Positions 7,822 to 16,115 of a stretch of 28,726 bases of DNA are shown here, one piece after another. The position numbers were made by a program, and so were the translations under genes. The notes beneath the pieces were generated by a model, which had not been told where the DNA came from, did not search any database, and was given only the letters and a program-made list of their open reading frames with translations. Positions within the stretch are counted from its first letter, which is position 1. Every line of letters starts with the position of its first letter. This stretch comes from CAZSVI01 sp964610205 (GTDB taxonomy: Bacteria > Bacillota > Clostridia > DSM-8532), in the NCBI GenBank assembly GCA_964610205.1, contig CAZSVI010000037.1, forward strand, positions 1 to 28,726, in the 5' to 3' direction.

Positions 7822-8963
7822 TGAAGTCAACTTTCACTCCTGTTGCTTTATCAAAAGCTTCAGACCCTGTCATAATCCATCGCTTTTCAAATGGGGACAT
7901 ACTGCAAAGAGATGAAAAGGCAATTGTAGCCTGCTTTTCCGGAAAACGCAAGGTTTTAAGCACATCCCCCCATAACGGCGGATACCGGGAAAACCTGAAA
8001 TGGGTATTCAATCACGACTGCAAGCAGGAAGGGCAGGATCCAAGCGCGATGAAAGCATCCACATATGAGGAGCATATGGTGGTTATTGCATCCGAACTGG
8101 GGTTGGATTCCGATTTTACAGCCGGCATTAGTACCGCTGCCAGTATGGTTAATGCCTCCATAAAATCCGGGACATACCTGGATACAACAGTAACCGCTGT
8201 CGTTACCGCCGGTATTGATATAAACGGCGGACGGGCCGGCGACCCCGCTACATGGCATGAGACCGACGGCCAAGTCGTTTATACACCCGGTACCATCAAC
8301 ATCCTTTTGTTTATAAACGCCGATCTTCCGGAGGGCAGCCTGGTTCGGGCACTGGTCACCTGTACGGAGGCAAAGACAGCCGCCCTGCAGGAGTTGATGG
8401 CGCCAAGCTGTTATTCAACAGGGCTTGCTACAGGCTCCGGTACCGATGGAACAATTTTAGTCGCAAACGCCGATTCCAAAGTAAAACTAACCTGGGCAGG
8501 CAAGCACAGCAAGCTGGGTGAACTCATTGGGCGTATGGTCATCATGGCTGTGAAGGAGGCTTTGTTTCTTCAAACAAACCTGTGTGCCGAACGGCAGTTC
8601 AATATCCTCCGGCGCTTGGGGAGATTTGGCATTACCGAGGAATCGCTGTGGCAATTGTCATCAGAAAGCGGCCTGACCCGGCAGGAGTTTTCCACCCGTT
8701 TAAACAACCTGATAAATCAAAGTGAACTGGTTGTTCATACTTCACTCTATGCCCACTTAATGGATCAATTGCAGTGGGGTTTGATCCGTCAAGCGGATGC
8801 TCAACCGGCGGTAAAGAATTTATTCATTCTTATGGAAATGGAGCCGGCAGTCCTTCCCGATCCTTGTGTTGACTGCAAGCAGTTTATTGAAAAAATGGTT
8901 CTGTGTTATTCCAGGGGCATAATAAAAATGATAGAACATAATGGTCGTTTTTGCAAAACATAA
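7821..8963 (+). CDS. cbiZ: Adenosylcobinamide amidohydrolase with a C-terminal extension
   Basis: CbiZ cleaves the aminopropanol side chain from adenosylcobinamide (and from some cobamides such as pseudo-B12), giving adenosylcobyric acid. This allows salvage through CbiB and remodelling of the lower ligand. About residues 1-245 form the CbiZ domain: HNGGYRENLKWVFNHD, GISTAASM, VTAGIDINGGRAGDP, TINILLFINADLPEGSL and TCTEAKTAALQEL are all typical. Residues 246-380 are an added segment with several predicted helices and a PCVDCKQFIEKMV cysteine pair. Part of it (FGITEESLWQLSSESGLTRQEFSTRLNNL) resembles a small helical, winged-helix-like fold. The extension was not identified. It is the last gene of the operon; no clear terminator follows. 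Confidence 0.9.
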   Translation: MKSTFTPVALSKASDPVIIHRFSNGDILQRDEKAIVACFSGKRKVLSTSPHNGGYRENLKWVFNHDCKQEGQDPSAMKASTYEEHMVVIASELGLDSDFTAGISTAASMVNASIKSGTYLDTTVTAVVTAGIDINGGRAGDPATWHETDGQVVYTPGTINILLFINADLPEGSLVRALVTCTEAKTAALQELMAPSCYSTGLATGSGTDGTILVANADSKVKLTWAGKHSKLGELIGRMVIMAVKEALFLQTNLCAERQFNILRRLGRFGITEESLWQLSSESGLTRQEFSTRLNNLINQSELVVHTSLYAHLMDQLQWGLIRQADAQPAVKNLFILMEMEPAVLPDPCVDCKQFIEKMVLCYSRGIIKMIEHNGRFCKT

Positions 8964-9061
8964 GCAAAGTTGGAACCTTTATTCCTGTAATTTTTCAACT
9001 GATCCATCAGATTTTTTCAACTGAGATTAAATAACACATAGTTGCTTCCATTGTTCTAACT

Positions 9062-9571
9062 TCAACTGAATATCCTGGAAAATATAGAGTTGGTTTCCAT
9101 GACCTGTACCTCCTTACACATCTGCAGAAGGCAGTTTCCGTCAATGCACGAAATTACATTGGTATGGCAGTAGTTTCTTGTGCTGCTTTTAAAGTCTCCA
9201 AGGGTAATAATAATACCACGGTATATTCCATTATTCTGCATGTGACGGGCAAGCTTTTTTGCCTGTTCTACTTCCATAAGGTGATGGCAGGCCGATTTCC
9301 AGACCTGGACATAGCAAAGTTCATTTAGTACAATGCCGGTTCCCCCTTCACCGAAGTGATCGGACATCCTTACCCGGTACTCTTTTCTTTTATAGATTTC
9401 CGCAACGACATACTCAAAGTCTTTAGTCCTCAAATACAACAAATCTGTCTTATTCCTTATGGTATCAACAAGACGGTTAATTTTCACGAGATAAAGAATA
9501 TGAAATATACGCCGGTTAGTTTCATATAAAACCCATATGATTAAAAAAAACAGAACATACAAAATTAACAT
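9062..9571 (-). CDS. Membrane-anchored Mrr-like (restriction endonuclease fold) protein, probably inactive
   Basis: A 169-residue minus-strand protein with one N-terminal membrane helix (residues 1-16) and a basic segment, then an Mrr_cat-like domain from about residue 50. The order of conserved elements is clear: TKDFEYVVAEIYKRKEYRV, GEGGTGIVL, YVQVWKSA, GIIITLGDF and the terminal CIDGNCLLQMC. In active Mrr enzymes the core reads GxGGxD...QxK. Here the catalytic Asp is Gly79 and the catalytic Lys position is Trp91, so nuclease activity is unlikely. The start ATG has AGGTGA a few bases upstream. The gene stands alone, convergent with cbiZ and divergent from the ABC operon. It may sense or bind DNA at the membrane; the function is unknown. 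Confidence 0.72.
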   Translation of the reverse strand: MLILYVLFFLIIWVLYETNRRIFHILYLVKINRLVDTIRNKTDLLYLRTKDFEYVVAEIYKRKEYRVRMSDHFGEGGTGIVLNELCYVQVWKSACHHLMEVEQAKKLARHMQNNGIYRGIIITLGDFKSSTRNYCHTNVISCIDGNCLLQMCKEVQVMETNSIFSRIFS

Positions 9572-9809
9572 GATATCACCTATTATAGTTTTGCGGTTTC
9601 ATGTTCCTGATATACGCGGAAAATGTTTCTTGACGAGTATGGGTATAACAAATCAGAGTTTTGATAAAGGATTAATGTAAAAGGTTATTAAAAGAAATTT
9701 AATTTTAATGAAACTTTTTGTAAAACGCTTCGTCTAATATTGAGGCAGTCCTGGAGAAAAGGTGTATAAAAATACTTCGTTGATTTCTATTAATATATTG
9801 AATGATAGT

Positions 9810-9821
9810 CATCATATGATG
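9810..9821. promoter_or_regulatory. 12-bp perfect palindrome upstream of the ABC operon
   Basis: CATCATATGATG is a perfect dyad 28 bases before the ATP-binding gene start, in the 277-base gap between the divergent Mrr-like gene and the ABC operon. Its place suggests a regulator binding site, but no convincing promoter hexamers were found around it and the regulator is unknown. Confidence 0.3.
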
Positions 9822-9848
9822 TACACAGGGGTTACAAAAGGAGAGGTT

Positions 9849-10568
9849 ATGAAAACAATTATAAAAATTGAGAACCTGAAAAAAGTGTATCGTATGGGGC
9901 AGGAAAAGGTTTATGCTCTTAACGGTATTGATCTTGAAATTAAAAAAGGAGAAATCTGCTGCCTTTTCGGCACATCCGGTTCCGGTAAATCCACATTGTT
10001 GAACATGGTTGCCGGCCTGGAAAAACCCTCTAAAGGCAGTATTCTTGTTAAAAACATTCCGGTTGAAAAACTGAATGAAGCGCAGCTCGCGAAGTACCGG
10101 CAGAAATATGTAGGTTTTATTTTCCAATCGTATAACCTTATGCCAAATCTGACAGCCATTGAAAACGTATGCCTTCCAATGATATTCAAGGGATATTCCA
10201 AAAAAGTCAGGGAAAAAGCGGCGATAAATATGCTTAAAGCCGTGGGGCTTGGGAACAGGCTCCATCACAAGCCCAATCAGATGAGCGGAGGGCAGCAGCA
10301 GCGTGTCAGTATTGCCCGTGCTTTTGTGGAAAAACCTGAAATTATTTTCGCCGATGAACCTACCGGTAATCTGGATACGAAAACTACTGTGGAAATTATG
10401 GAGATTATTGCAGGTATGGCTGAAAAATATGGTCAGACTCTCCTCATTGTATCACATGATACGGAAGCGTCCTCATACGCCGACAGGATTGTGTATATCA
10501 AGGACGGAGAAATTGATAGTATTGAAATAAAAGAAAAATATAAGCTTAAGGAGTGTGCAAACGAATGA
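9849..10568 (+). CDS. ABC transporter ATP-binding protein, MacB/LolD type
   Basis: A 239-residue ABC ATPase of the LolD/MacB/YknY group that works with FtsX-like permeases, usually for mechanotransmission or export rather than ordinary transmembrane transport. Walker A is GTSGSGKST (residues 41-49), the Q-loop is FIFQSYNLMPNLTAIENV, the signature is MSGGQQQRVSIARA, Walker B is IIFADEPTGNLD, and the H-loop is IVSHD. SYNLxxxLTxxENV and SGGQQQR are group hallmarks. The open frame starts far upstream, but AAAGGAGAGG at 9838-9846 sets ATG 9849. Its stop overlaps the start of the large exported protein in ATGA, so the two are coupled. The substrate is unknown. Confidence 0.9.
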   Translation: MKTIIKIENLKKVYRMGQEKVYALNGIDLEIKKGEICCLFGTSGSGKSTLLNMVAGLEKPSKGSILVKNIPVEKLNEAQLAKYRQKYVGFIFQSYNLMPNLTAIENVCLPMIFKGYSKKVREKAAINMLKAVGLGNRLHHKPNQMSGGQQQRVSIARAFVEKPEIIFADEPTGNLDTKTTVEIMEIIAGMAEKYGQTLLIVSHDTEASSYADRIVYIKDGEIDSIEIKEKYKLKECANE

Positions 10569-13018
10569 GTAAACGTGTAATTGGGATCTTAATGATACTT
10601 ACGCTTATGACGGTATCGTTATTATTTGGCAATAATGCCGTATTTGCCTCAGATGGGGATGTTGTTGTTGAAAGCTATATTGTAAGTGATGACAGCATAT
10701 ATGAAGGAGAAACCTTCAGCCTGCATATAAAGCTGAAGAGCAACAGCGGGAGAAGTCTTTCAGGAATCAGTTTAACCTTTGATACAAATTCGGATTTTCA
10801 GGTTGTCGGTTCAGGGAATGTTGTTCCGGCCAATACCGATTTAACCGCGATGAATTCCATAGTAATGATGTATACCGGCGGCAGTAATCTGAACATTCCC
10901 GTTGACATTGCATATGAATATGCGGATGATGGTACCACAGGTACGACCAATACAAAGCTGTACATAAGGGAAGCAAAACCAAGTTCTCAGCAGCAACAGC
11001 CGCAGCCTTCGCAGCGCAATCCGAACAACTATAAACCCGTATTGGAGCTTGGTATCTCCGATATTCCCCAGGGAAAAGCAGGAGGGATTATAAATATTCG
11101 GCTGGTTTTTAATAATACCAGCAAATATGAGGCAAAAAACATCAGAATTACGCCTCAGCTGGAAAATACCCCTTTTAGCATAGATCAATTAACTTACTAC
11201 CAAACATTGGAAAAGGTGTCGCCGGGAAAATCCGCAGAATTTGATTTCCAGTTCAAAGTGGATAAAAACGCATCGGAAAATAATTATAAAATACCATTTA
11301 AAATCGATTATACAAACATTTATGGTGATAATTACGATGATTTGCCGAAAGAAGAGAATATATACGTCAGTATTATAAATACCAGCGTACCGCCGCAGCT
11401 GGTAGTCCGTGAGGCAAAAACAAATCCTGCCGTGATTAATGGGGAGGAAAGCTTTACCGTTGCCTTTAATGTATGGAATATGGGAACTTTGGCAGCTGAA
11501 AATGTAACCATAGACCTTGAAGCAAATGAAAACTTCTTTGTACTCGATAACATTACCAAAGAGTATCTGTTTGAAATGAAGGGGCTTCAAAACAGGGAAA
11601 TTACATATTCATTAAAGGCAAAAAAGGAGTTGAAAACCGGTACATATGGAGTAACAATATTACTGCAGCATAAGGATATGCAAGCTCCTGAAAAATACAC
11701 CATGTATGTATCCTATGAAGGTAACGAAGAACAGGAAGAGGAGCATAACGCGGACATAGTAACTGAAAATGTCATAACTCCACAGGCTGCAGTGCATACT
11801 GAACATCCGTTTACCATATCAATGGACATAGTAAACACCGGTTCCACCAAAGCGAAGAATGTTAAGGTTTCTATGGAAGCGGGAGATAAAATACTGCCGC
11901 AGTCCCTTAATATATTAATTATCCCTGAAATTGAGGCCGGTGAGTCCGTTCCCGCAGCTTTCAGCTTTATCCCCGGAAAAGATTGTGAAAACCAGTCCTA
12001 TCCCATTAAAGCGGTTATTGAATATAGGAATGGTGAAGAGGCAGTAAAAAAAGAACAATATATGGGGGTTCTGATTGAAAGTGAAAAAACCACCACACTG
12101 AACACTGTTCCCAAGATTATTATATCGGAATATTCCTCTGATCCTGGAATGGTAAACGCAGGCGAGAATTTTACCCTCAGCATGAATTTCTTAAATACCA
12201 GCAAGCTTAAATCTGTAGAAAATATGAAAATTACCCTGATTGTTAACGAAAGCAGCGAACAGACCGGAAGTGTTTTTACGCCGGTGCAAAGCAGCAACAC
12301 CTTCTATATAGATTATCTGGAACCCGGGCAATCTTCCCGGAAGGAAATGATAATGTATACGATTCCCGACGCCAAGGCAAAAACCTATGATGTTAAAGCT
12401 GTTTTTGAATATGAATATGAAGAGCAGGGGCAGCTGAAATCAAATAATATGGAGGATGTATTCGGGATACCCGTGGTTCAGCCCGCAAAGCTTGAAACAA
12501 CGGATGTAGTCGTATCGGAACCCGCCTTTGTAGGGGAACCGTTGTTTATAACTTCGGAGTTTTACAATATGGGAAAGGTGGCCCTGTCGAACCTGATGGT
12601 TAAGGTGGAAGGCAATTTTGACACAAAGGAAACCAATTACTTTGTCGGCAATTTCCAAACAGGCTACAGCGATTATTACGAAGCCAGAGTTACACCAACG
12701 CAGCCCGGAGAACTAACCGGAAAGGTTGTTTATACATTTGAGGATGCGGCAGGTGTGGCACACAGGATAGAAAAAGAGTTTACAGTAAATGTTATGGAAG
12801 CAATGCCCGTAATGAATCCCGGGTTCCCGGGGGGAGATATGGGGAACGACATGGGTAAGGATATGGGGAGGAATTCCGGCATGAATGGAGCACAGCCTTC
12901 ACGCTTCCCTCTCATACCGGTTATAATTGGCGGTGTGGTTGTTCTGGCTGTTATTCTCATTATTGTTTTACGAAGACGCAAGAAAAAGAAAGAGATGGTA
13001 TTAGATGAAAATATTTGA
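10565..13018 (+). CDS. Large secreted, membrane-anchored protein with repeated Ig-like (CARDB/NEW3-like) modules
   Basis: An 817-residue exported protein between an ABC ATPase and a MacB permease. It has a signal peptide (about residues 1-29, ending NNAVFA). About six beta-sandwich modules follow, each with the CARDB/NEW3-type pattern of a conserved start (such as ENVITPQAAVHTEHPFTISM), an N-x-G/S (VWNMGT, IVNTGS, FLNTSK, FYNMGK) and a later GxxxxxxF/Y segment. A Gln/Pro-rich linker (about residues 140-160) separates module 1 from the rest. A Gly/Met/Asp-rich linker precedes a single C-terminal membrane helix (about 795-813) and an RRRKKKKE tail. It should be anchored with all modules outside the cell. 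It overlaps both neighbours (4 and 14 bases), so it is very likely a subunit of the ABC system. Confidence 0.82.
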   Translation: MSKRVIGILMILTLMTVSLLFGNNAVFASDGDVVVESYIVSDDSIYEGETFSLHIKLKSNSGRSLSGISLTFDTNSDFQVVGSGNVVPANTDLTAMNSIVMMYTGGSNLNIPVDIAYEYADDGTTGTTNTKLYIREAKPSSQQQQPQPSQRNPNNYKPVLELGISDIPQGKAGGIINIRLVFNNTSKYEAKNIRITPQLENTPFSIDQLTYYQTLEKVSPGKSAEFDFQFKVDKNASENNYKIPFKIDYTNIYGDNYDDLPKEENIYVSIINTSVPPQLVVREAKTNPAVINGEESFTVAFNVWNMGTLAAENVTIDLEANENFFVLDNITKEYLFEMKGLQNREITYSLKAKKELKTGTYGVTILLQHKDMQAPEKYTMYVSYEGNEEQEEEHNADIVTENVITPQAAVHTEHPFTISMDIVNTGSTKAKNVKVSMEAGDKILPQSLNILIIPEIEAGESVPAAFSFIPGKDCENQSYPIKAVIEYRNGEEAVKKEQYMGVLIESEKTTTLNTVPKIIISEYSSDPGMVNAGENFTLSMNFLNTSKLKSVENMKITLIVNESSEQTGSVFTPVQSSNTFYIDYLEPGQSSRKEMIMYTIPDAKAKTYDVKAVFEYEYEEQGQLKSNNMEDVFGIPVVQPAKLETTDVVVSEPAFVGEPLFITSEFYNMGKVALSNLMVKVEGNFDTKETNYFVGNFQTGYSDYYEARVTPTQPGELTGKVVYTFEDAAGVAHRIEKEFTVNVMEAMPVMNPGFPGGDMGNDMGKDMGRNSGMNGAQPSRFPLIPVIIGGVVVLAVILIIVLRRRKKKKEMVLDENI

Positions 13019-14375
13019 TATATTGCGTATGGCCCTGAAAAACCTTTTCAGAAGCAAAGTCAGAACAACTCTGACAGTCCTGGGCATAGTCATCGGAACA
13101 ACAGCCATAATCATCATGCTTTCTCTGGGAATTGCCATGAATGTTGCATTCAAGGAACAAATGAGTAAAATGGGAAGTATGAATGTTATTACTGTTTATC
13201 CAAACTATGAGAAAATGGAGATGAGCCGTTCCCGCAGTACCGAGTGGGTGGAACCTAAAATTTCCCAAAGCGAACTGGAGCAGATTTCAAAGCTTCCGAA
13301 TGTTCAGGCGATTACTCCGTTTTATCAAACAAATGTCAAGATGATAATAGGAAAATACGTCAGTTATGTTAATATCGTAGGAATTGAACCAGATGCGATG
13401 GAAGCGCTTGAATATAAGCCTGGCAGGGGAAGGCTTCTTACTTCCGAGGATACGCTGCAAATTGTATTCGGAGCCAATATGAAGGATCAGTTTTATGATC
13501 CCAAAAGTAGTGGCAGGTCCCGTTTTATGTACAGTTATAGCACAACAAATGAGGAAAAGGACTTTGATTTTCTGGAAGACAGGATAGATATGTCCTTTGA
13601 CATGAGTTACGGGGAGCGTATTCCGGGAAATGTGACTCAGAAAAAACCAAAAGTATACAGGCTTGAAGGTGTTGGGGTTCTCCAGGAAGGCGACTGGGAA
13701 ACCGCTTACCAGGCATATATGAATATTCATGAATTACAGAAACTCAATGAAGAGTATAAGAAATCCATAAATAACACCGAAGAGACTAACCGGCGCAGGA
13801 ATGCGAATACGGAGGTTGGATACCAGCAGGCCAGGGTGAAGGTAGCCGAGATAAAGGATGTTCTTGGTGTGCAGGAGCAAATCAGGGCATTGGGTCTAAA
13901 CGCCTTCAGTATGGCTGAATCCCTGGAGTCCGCCAATAAAACCTCTGCCGTAATGCAGGGGATCCTTGGCGGTATCGGGGCCATATCCCTTCTGGTAGCG
14001 GCTATCGGTATTGCAAATACGATGATTATGGCGATTTATGAGAGAACTAAGGAGATTGGCATTATGAAGGTAATTGGAGCTCGGCTGAAAGATATCAAGA
14101 GACTGTTCCTGTATGAAGCTTCAATGATAGGTTTTATCGGCGGGGTTATAGGGATTGCCTTCAGTTTTGGAGTATCGTATCTTCTTAACACGATCGGCGC
14201 ACAATTCATGTCGGTCAATTTGGGAATGGGTTCAAACGCTAAACTATCCATTATTCCTGTTTGGCTTGCTGTTTCGGGGATGGTGTTCAGTGCATTTATC
14301 GGCCTTGTCTCCGGTTTCTTCCCGGCCCAGAAGGCGACAAAGCTAAGTGCCTTGTCAGCTATCCACACAGAATAA
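13005..14375 (+). CDS. ABC transporter permease, MacB/FtsX family
   Basis: A 456-residue permease with the MacB layout. One N-terminal membrane helix follows the amphipathic ALKNLFRSKVRTTLTVLGIVIG. A large extracytoplasmic MacB_PCD-type domain spans about residues 45-315. Three C-terminal helices make up the FtsX domain, with AIGIANTMIMAIYERTKEIGIMKVIGA as the coupling region and GFFPAQKATKLSALSAI at the end. The external domain has a Met/Ser/Arg-rich stretch near residues 60-75. It starts inside the end of the previous gene, 14 bases before its stop. With that ATPase it forms a type VII-like (MacB) ABC unit. No HlyD-type fusion protein is near; the CARDB-like protein takes that place. Confidence 0.9.
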   Translation: MKIFDILRMALKNLFRSKVRTTLTVLGIVIGTTAIIIMLSLGIAMNVAFKEQMSKMGSMNVITVYPNYEKMEMSRSRSTEWVEPKISQSELEQISKLPNVQAITPFYQTNVKMIIGKYVSYVNIVGIEPDAMEALEYKPGRGRLLTSEDTLQIVFGANMKDQFYDPKSSGRSRFMYSYSTTNEEKDFDFLEDRIDMSFDMSYGERIPGNVTQKKPKVYRLEGVGVLQEGDWETAYQAYMNIHELQKLNEEYKKSINNTEETNRRRNANTEVGYQQARVKVAEIKDVLGVQEQIRALGLNAFSMAESLESANKTSAVMQGILGGIGAISLLVAAIGIANTMIMAIYERTKEIGIMKVIGARLKDIKRLFLYEASMIGFIGGVIGIAFSFGVSYLLNTIGAQFMSVNLGMGSNAKLSIIPVWLAVSGMVFSAFIGLVSGFFPAQKATKLSALSAIHTE

Positions 14376-14402
14376 AAAATAGTAATATATTCCACATGTT
14401 AG

Positions 14403-14453
14403 CCTGCCACAGGGGCGGAGCTATCATCACCCCCGATACGCTTCCCTGTCAGG
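14403..14453 (+). other. GC-rich imperfect hairpin after the permease gene
   Basis: CCTG and ACAGGG on the left pair with CCCTGT and CAGG on the right, with an unpaired CC on the left, and GCG/CGC extends the stem inwards. It begins 28 bases after the permease stop. No U-run follows, so it does not look like an ordinary terminator. It may be a 3' mRNA-stabilising structure or part of a small RNA. Confidence 0.35.
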
Positions 14454-14482
14454 ACGACATATATTAACCTTAGATATCCAAT

Positions 14483-14517
14483 GGAAAGTCTATGTTTCAT
14501 AAAGCATAGACTTTTCC
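14483..14517 (+). terminator. Hairpin terminating the ABC operon (probable)
   Basis: GGAAAGTCTATG pairs with CATAGACTTTTCC, with one bulged T, around a ten-base loop. It lies between the permease stop and the miaB promoter. The sequence after the stem is GTTATAT rather than a clean U-run, so termination could be imperfect. Confidence 0.6.
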
Positions 14518-14575
14518 GTTATATCAAAGTTCTAACTATCATCTTTAAACCTCACTGCATATGAATTGATACTTC

Positions 14576-14604
14576 TTGATTGAGGTTAAAATAAAAAGTA
14601 TAAT
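14576..14604 (+). promoter_or_regulatory. Sigma-A promoter of the miaB-mutS-mutL-miaA operon
   Basis: TTGATT at 14576-14581 and a consensus TATAAT at 14599-14604 are separated by exactly 17 bases. Transcription would start near 14611, about 45 bases before the preferred miaB start. Confidence 0.8.
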
Positions 14605-14656
14605 GAATTAAGAAATGAAGGCTGTGATTAATAAACAGGAGGGCCGGATAAACTGT

Positions 14657-16084
14657 ATGGCGGAAGAAAAGATAATTGAAAGAACGGAAGAGACAATGCA
14701 GGAGCAATATGCCTATATGGAAAAAGTGAAGGAAATTACCGGAGAAAAGGCGAGTTTGGAAGGAAAGCAACCCACCTATGACGTTCGGATATTCGGATGT
14801 CAGATGAATGAACACGACGCGGAAAAGCTTACCGGTTTACTGGAGGAAATGGGATATACCAGGGTACCTCACGGAGAGAAAGCTGACCTTATTGTATTTG
14901 AAACCTGTTGTGTGAGGGAAAACGCCGAAGAAAAAATATACGGCCATCTCGGAATTCTTAAGCCATCCAATGGGGACAGAAAAAGTATTATAGCCATAAC
15001 AGGTTGTATGATGCAGCAGCCTCATATTGTAGAGAAGATTAAGAAATCTTACCGGCATGTTGATATTGTATTTGGAACACACAATATCCATACCTTTCCC
15101 GAACTTCTGTATAAATATATCATAAAGGGGAAACGGGTATTTGACATATGGGATACCGAAGGCAGGGTAATTGAAGGGACGCCTGCCGCCCGTGCGGATA
15201 AGGTGAAAGCATGGGTTAATATCATACTCGGCTGTAATAATTTTTGCGCCTATTGTATAGTTCCATATGTACGAGGAAGGGAGCGGAGCCGCAGGAAAGA
15301 AGAAATTATAGGTGAGGTTAAAAGGCTTGCGGAAAGCGGGTATAAGGAAATTACCCTTTTGGGGCAGAATGTGAATTCATATGGCAATGATTTCGGAGAA
15401 AAAGACGCGTTTACAAACCTGTTGTATGCCTTGAATGACATTTCCGGCATTGAGAGAATCCGGTTTATGACTTCTCACCCTAAGGATTTGTCGGACAGCC
15501 TGATATGGGCCATAAAAGAGCTTCCAGCCCTATGCGAGCATTTGCACCTGCCTTTTCAGTCCGGCAGCAGCAAGGTTTTAAAAGAAATGAACCGGAAATA
15601 TACAAAGGAGCATTACCTGAAGCTTATTGACAAGGTACGGTCAAAAATTCCGGATATTTCTTTCACAACCGATATTATTGTAGGCTTTCCCGGTGAAACC
15701 GAAGAAGATTTCCAGGACACGCTGGATGTAGTGAATAAGGTGCGGTTTGACCAGGCATTCACGTTCCTGTTCTCGAAAAGAACGGGAACCAAAGCCGCAA
15801 AGTATGAAAACCAGGTGCCGGAGAATATTAAAAAAGAACGGTTTCAGCGTCTGGTGGAAACTCAGAACGCAATTGGCGCCGAATTGAATCTGCAATATGA
15901 AGGCAAAACAGTGGAAGTACTGGTTGAGGGAAAAAGCCGGCAGAGTGACACTATGTATACCGGGCGGAGCAGGAAATACAAACTGGTGAATTTTATGTGC
16001 GACACGGACTTAACGGGACAGCTTGCCAATGTGAAAATAATCCGTACATGGCCATTCTGGCTGCAAGGAAAAATAGAAGTTTGA
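14657..16084 (+). CDS. miaB: tRNA-2-methylthio-N6-dimethylallyladenosine synthase (radical SAM methylthiotransferase)
   Basis: MiaB adds the methylthio group to i6A37 in tRNAs reading UNN codons, using two iron-sulfur clusters and S-adenosylmethionine. The N-terminal domain has the three cluster cysteines in FGCQMNEHD, ETCCVREN and TGCMMQ. The radical SAM motif is Cys193-xxx-Cys197-xx-Cys200 (GCNNFCAYC). LPFQSGSSKVLKEMNRKYT and DIIVGFPGETEEDF are typical, and a C-terminal TRAM domain ends the protein. An in-frame ATG at 14615 lies almost at the predicted transcription start, so ATG 14657 behind AGGAGG (14638-14643, spacing 13) was preferred, giving 475 residues. It works after MiaA, which is encoded three genes downstream. 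Confidence 0.94.
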   Translation: MAEEKIIERTEETMQEQYAYMEKVKEITGEKASLEGKQPTYDVRIFGCQMNEHDAEKLTGLLEEMGYTRVPHGEKADLIVFETCCVRENAEEKIYGHLGILKPSNGDRKSIIAITGCMMQQPHIVEKIKKSYRHVDIVFGTHNIHTFPELLYKYIIKGKRVFDIWDTEGRVIEGTPAARADKVKAWVNIILGCNNFCAYCIVPYVRGRERSRRKEEIIGEVKRLAESGYKEITLLGQNVNSYGNDFGEKDAFTNLLYALNDISGIERIRFMTSHPKDLSDSLIWAIKELPALCEHLHLPFQSGSSKVLKEMNRKYTKEHYLKLIDKVRSKIPDISFTTDIIVGFPGETEEDFQDTLDVVNKVRFDQAFTFLFSKRTGTKAAKYENQVPENIKKERFQRLVETQNAIGAELNLQYEGKTVEVLVEGKSRQSDTMYTGRSRKYKLVNFMCDTDLTGQLANVKIIRTWPFWLQGKIEV

Positions 16085-16115
16085 TTTTTTATATTTTTAA
16101 TCGGAGGAATATATT

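Noticed and set aside
9630..9649. TTGACG...TATAAC as a promoter of the ABC operon
   Set aside because: The two hexamers are only eight bases apart, far too close for a sigma-A promoter.
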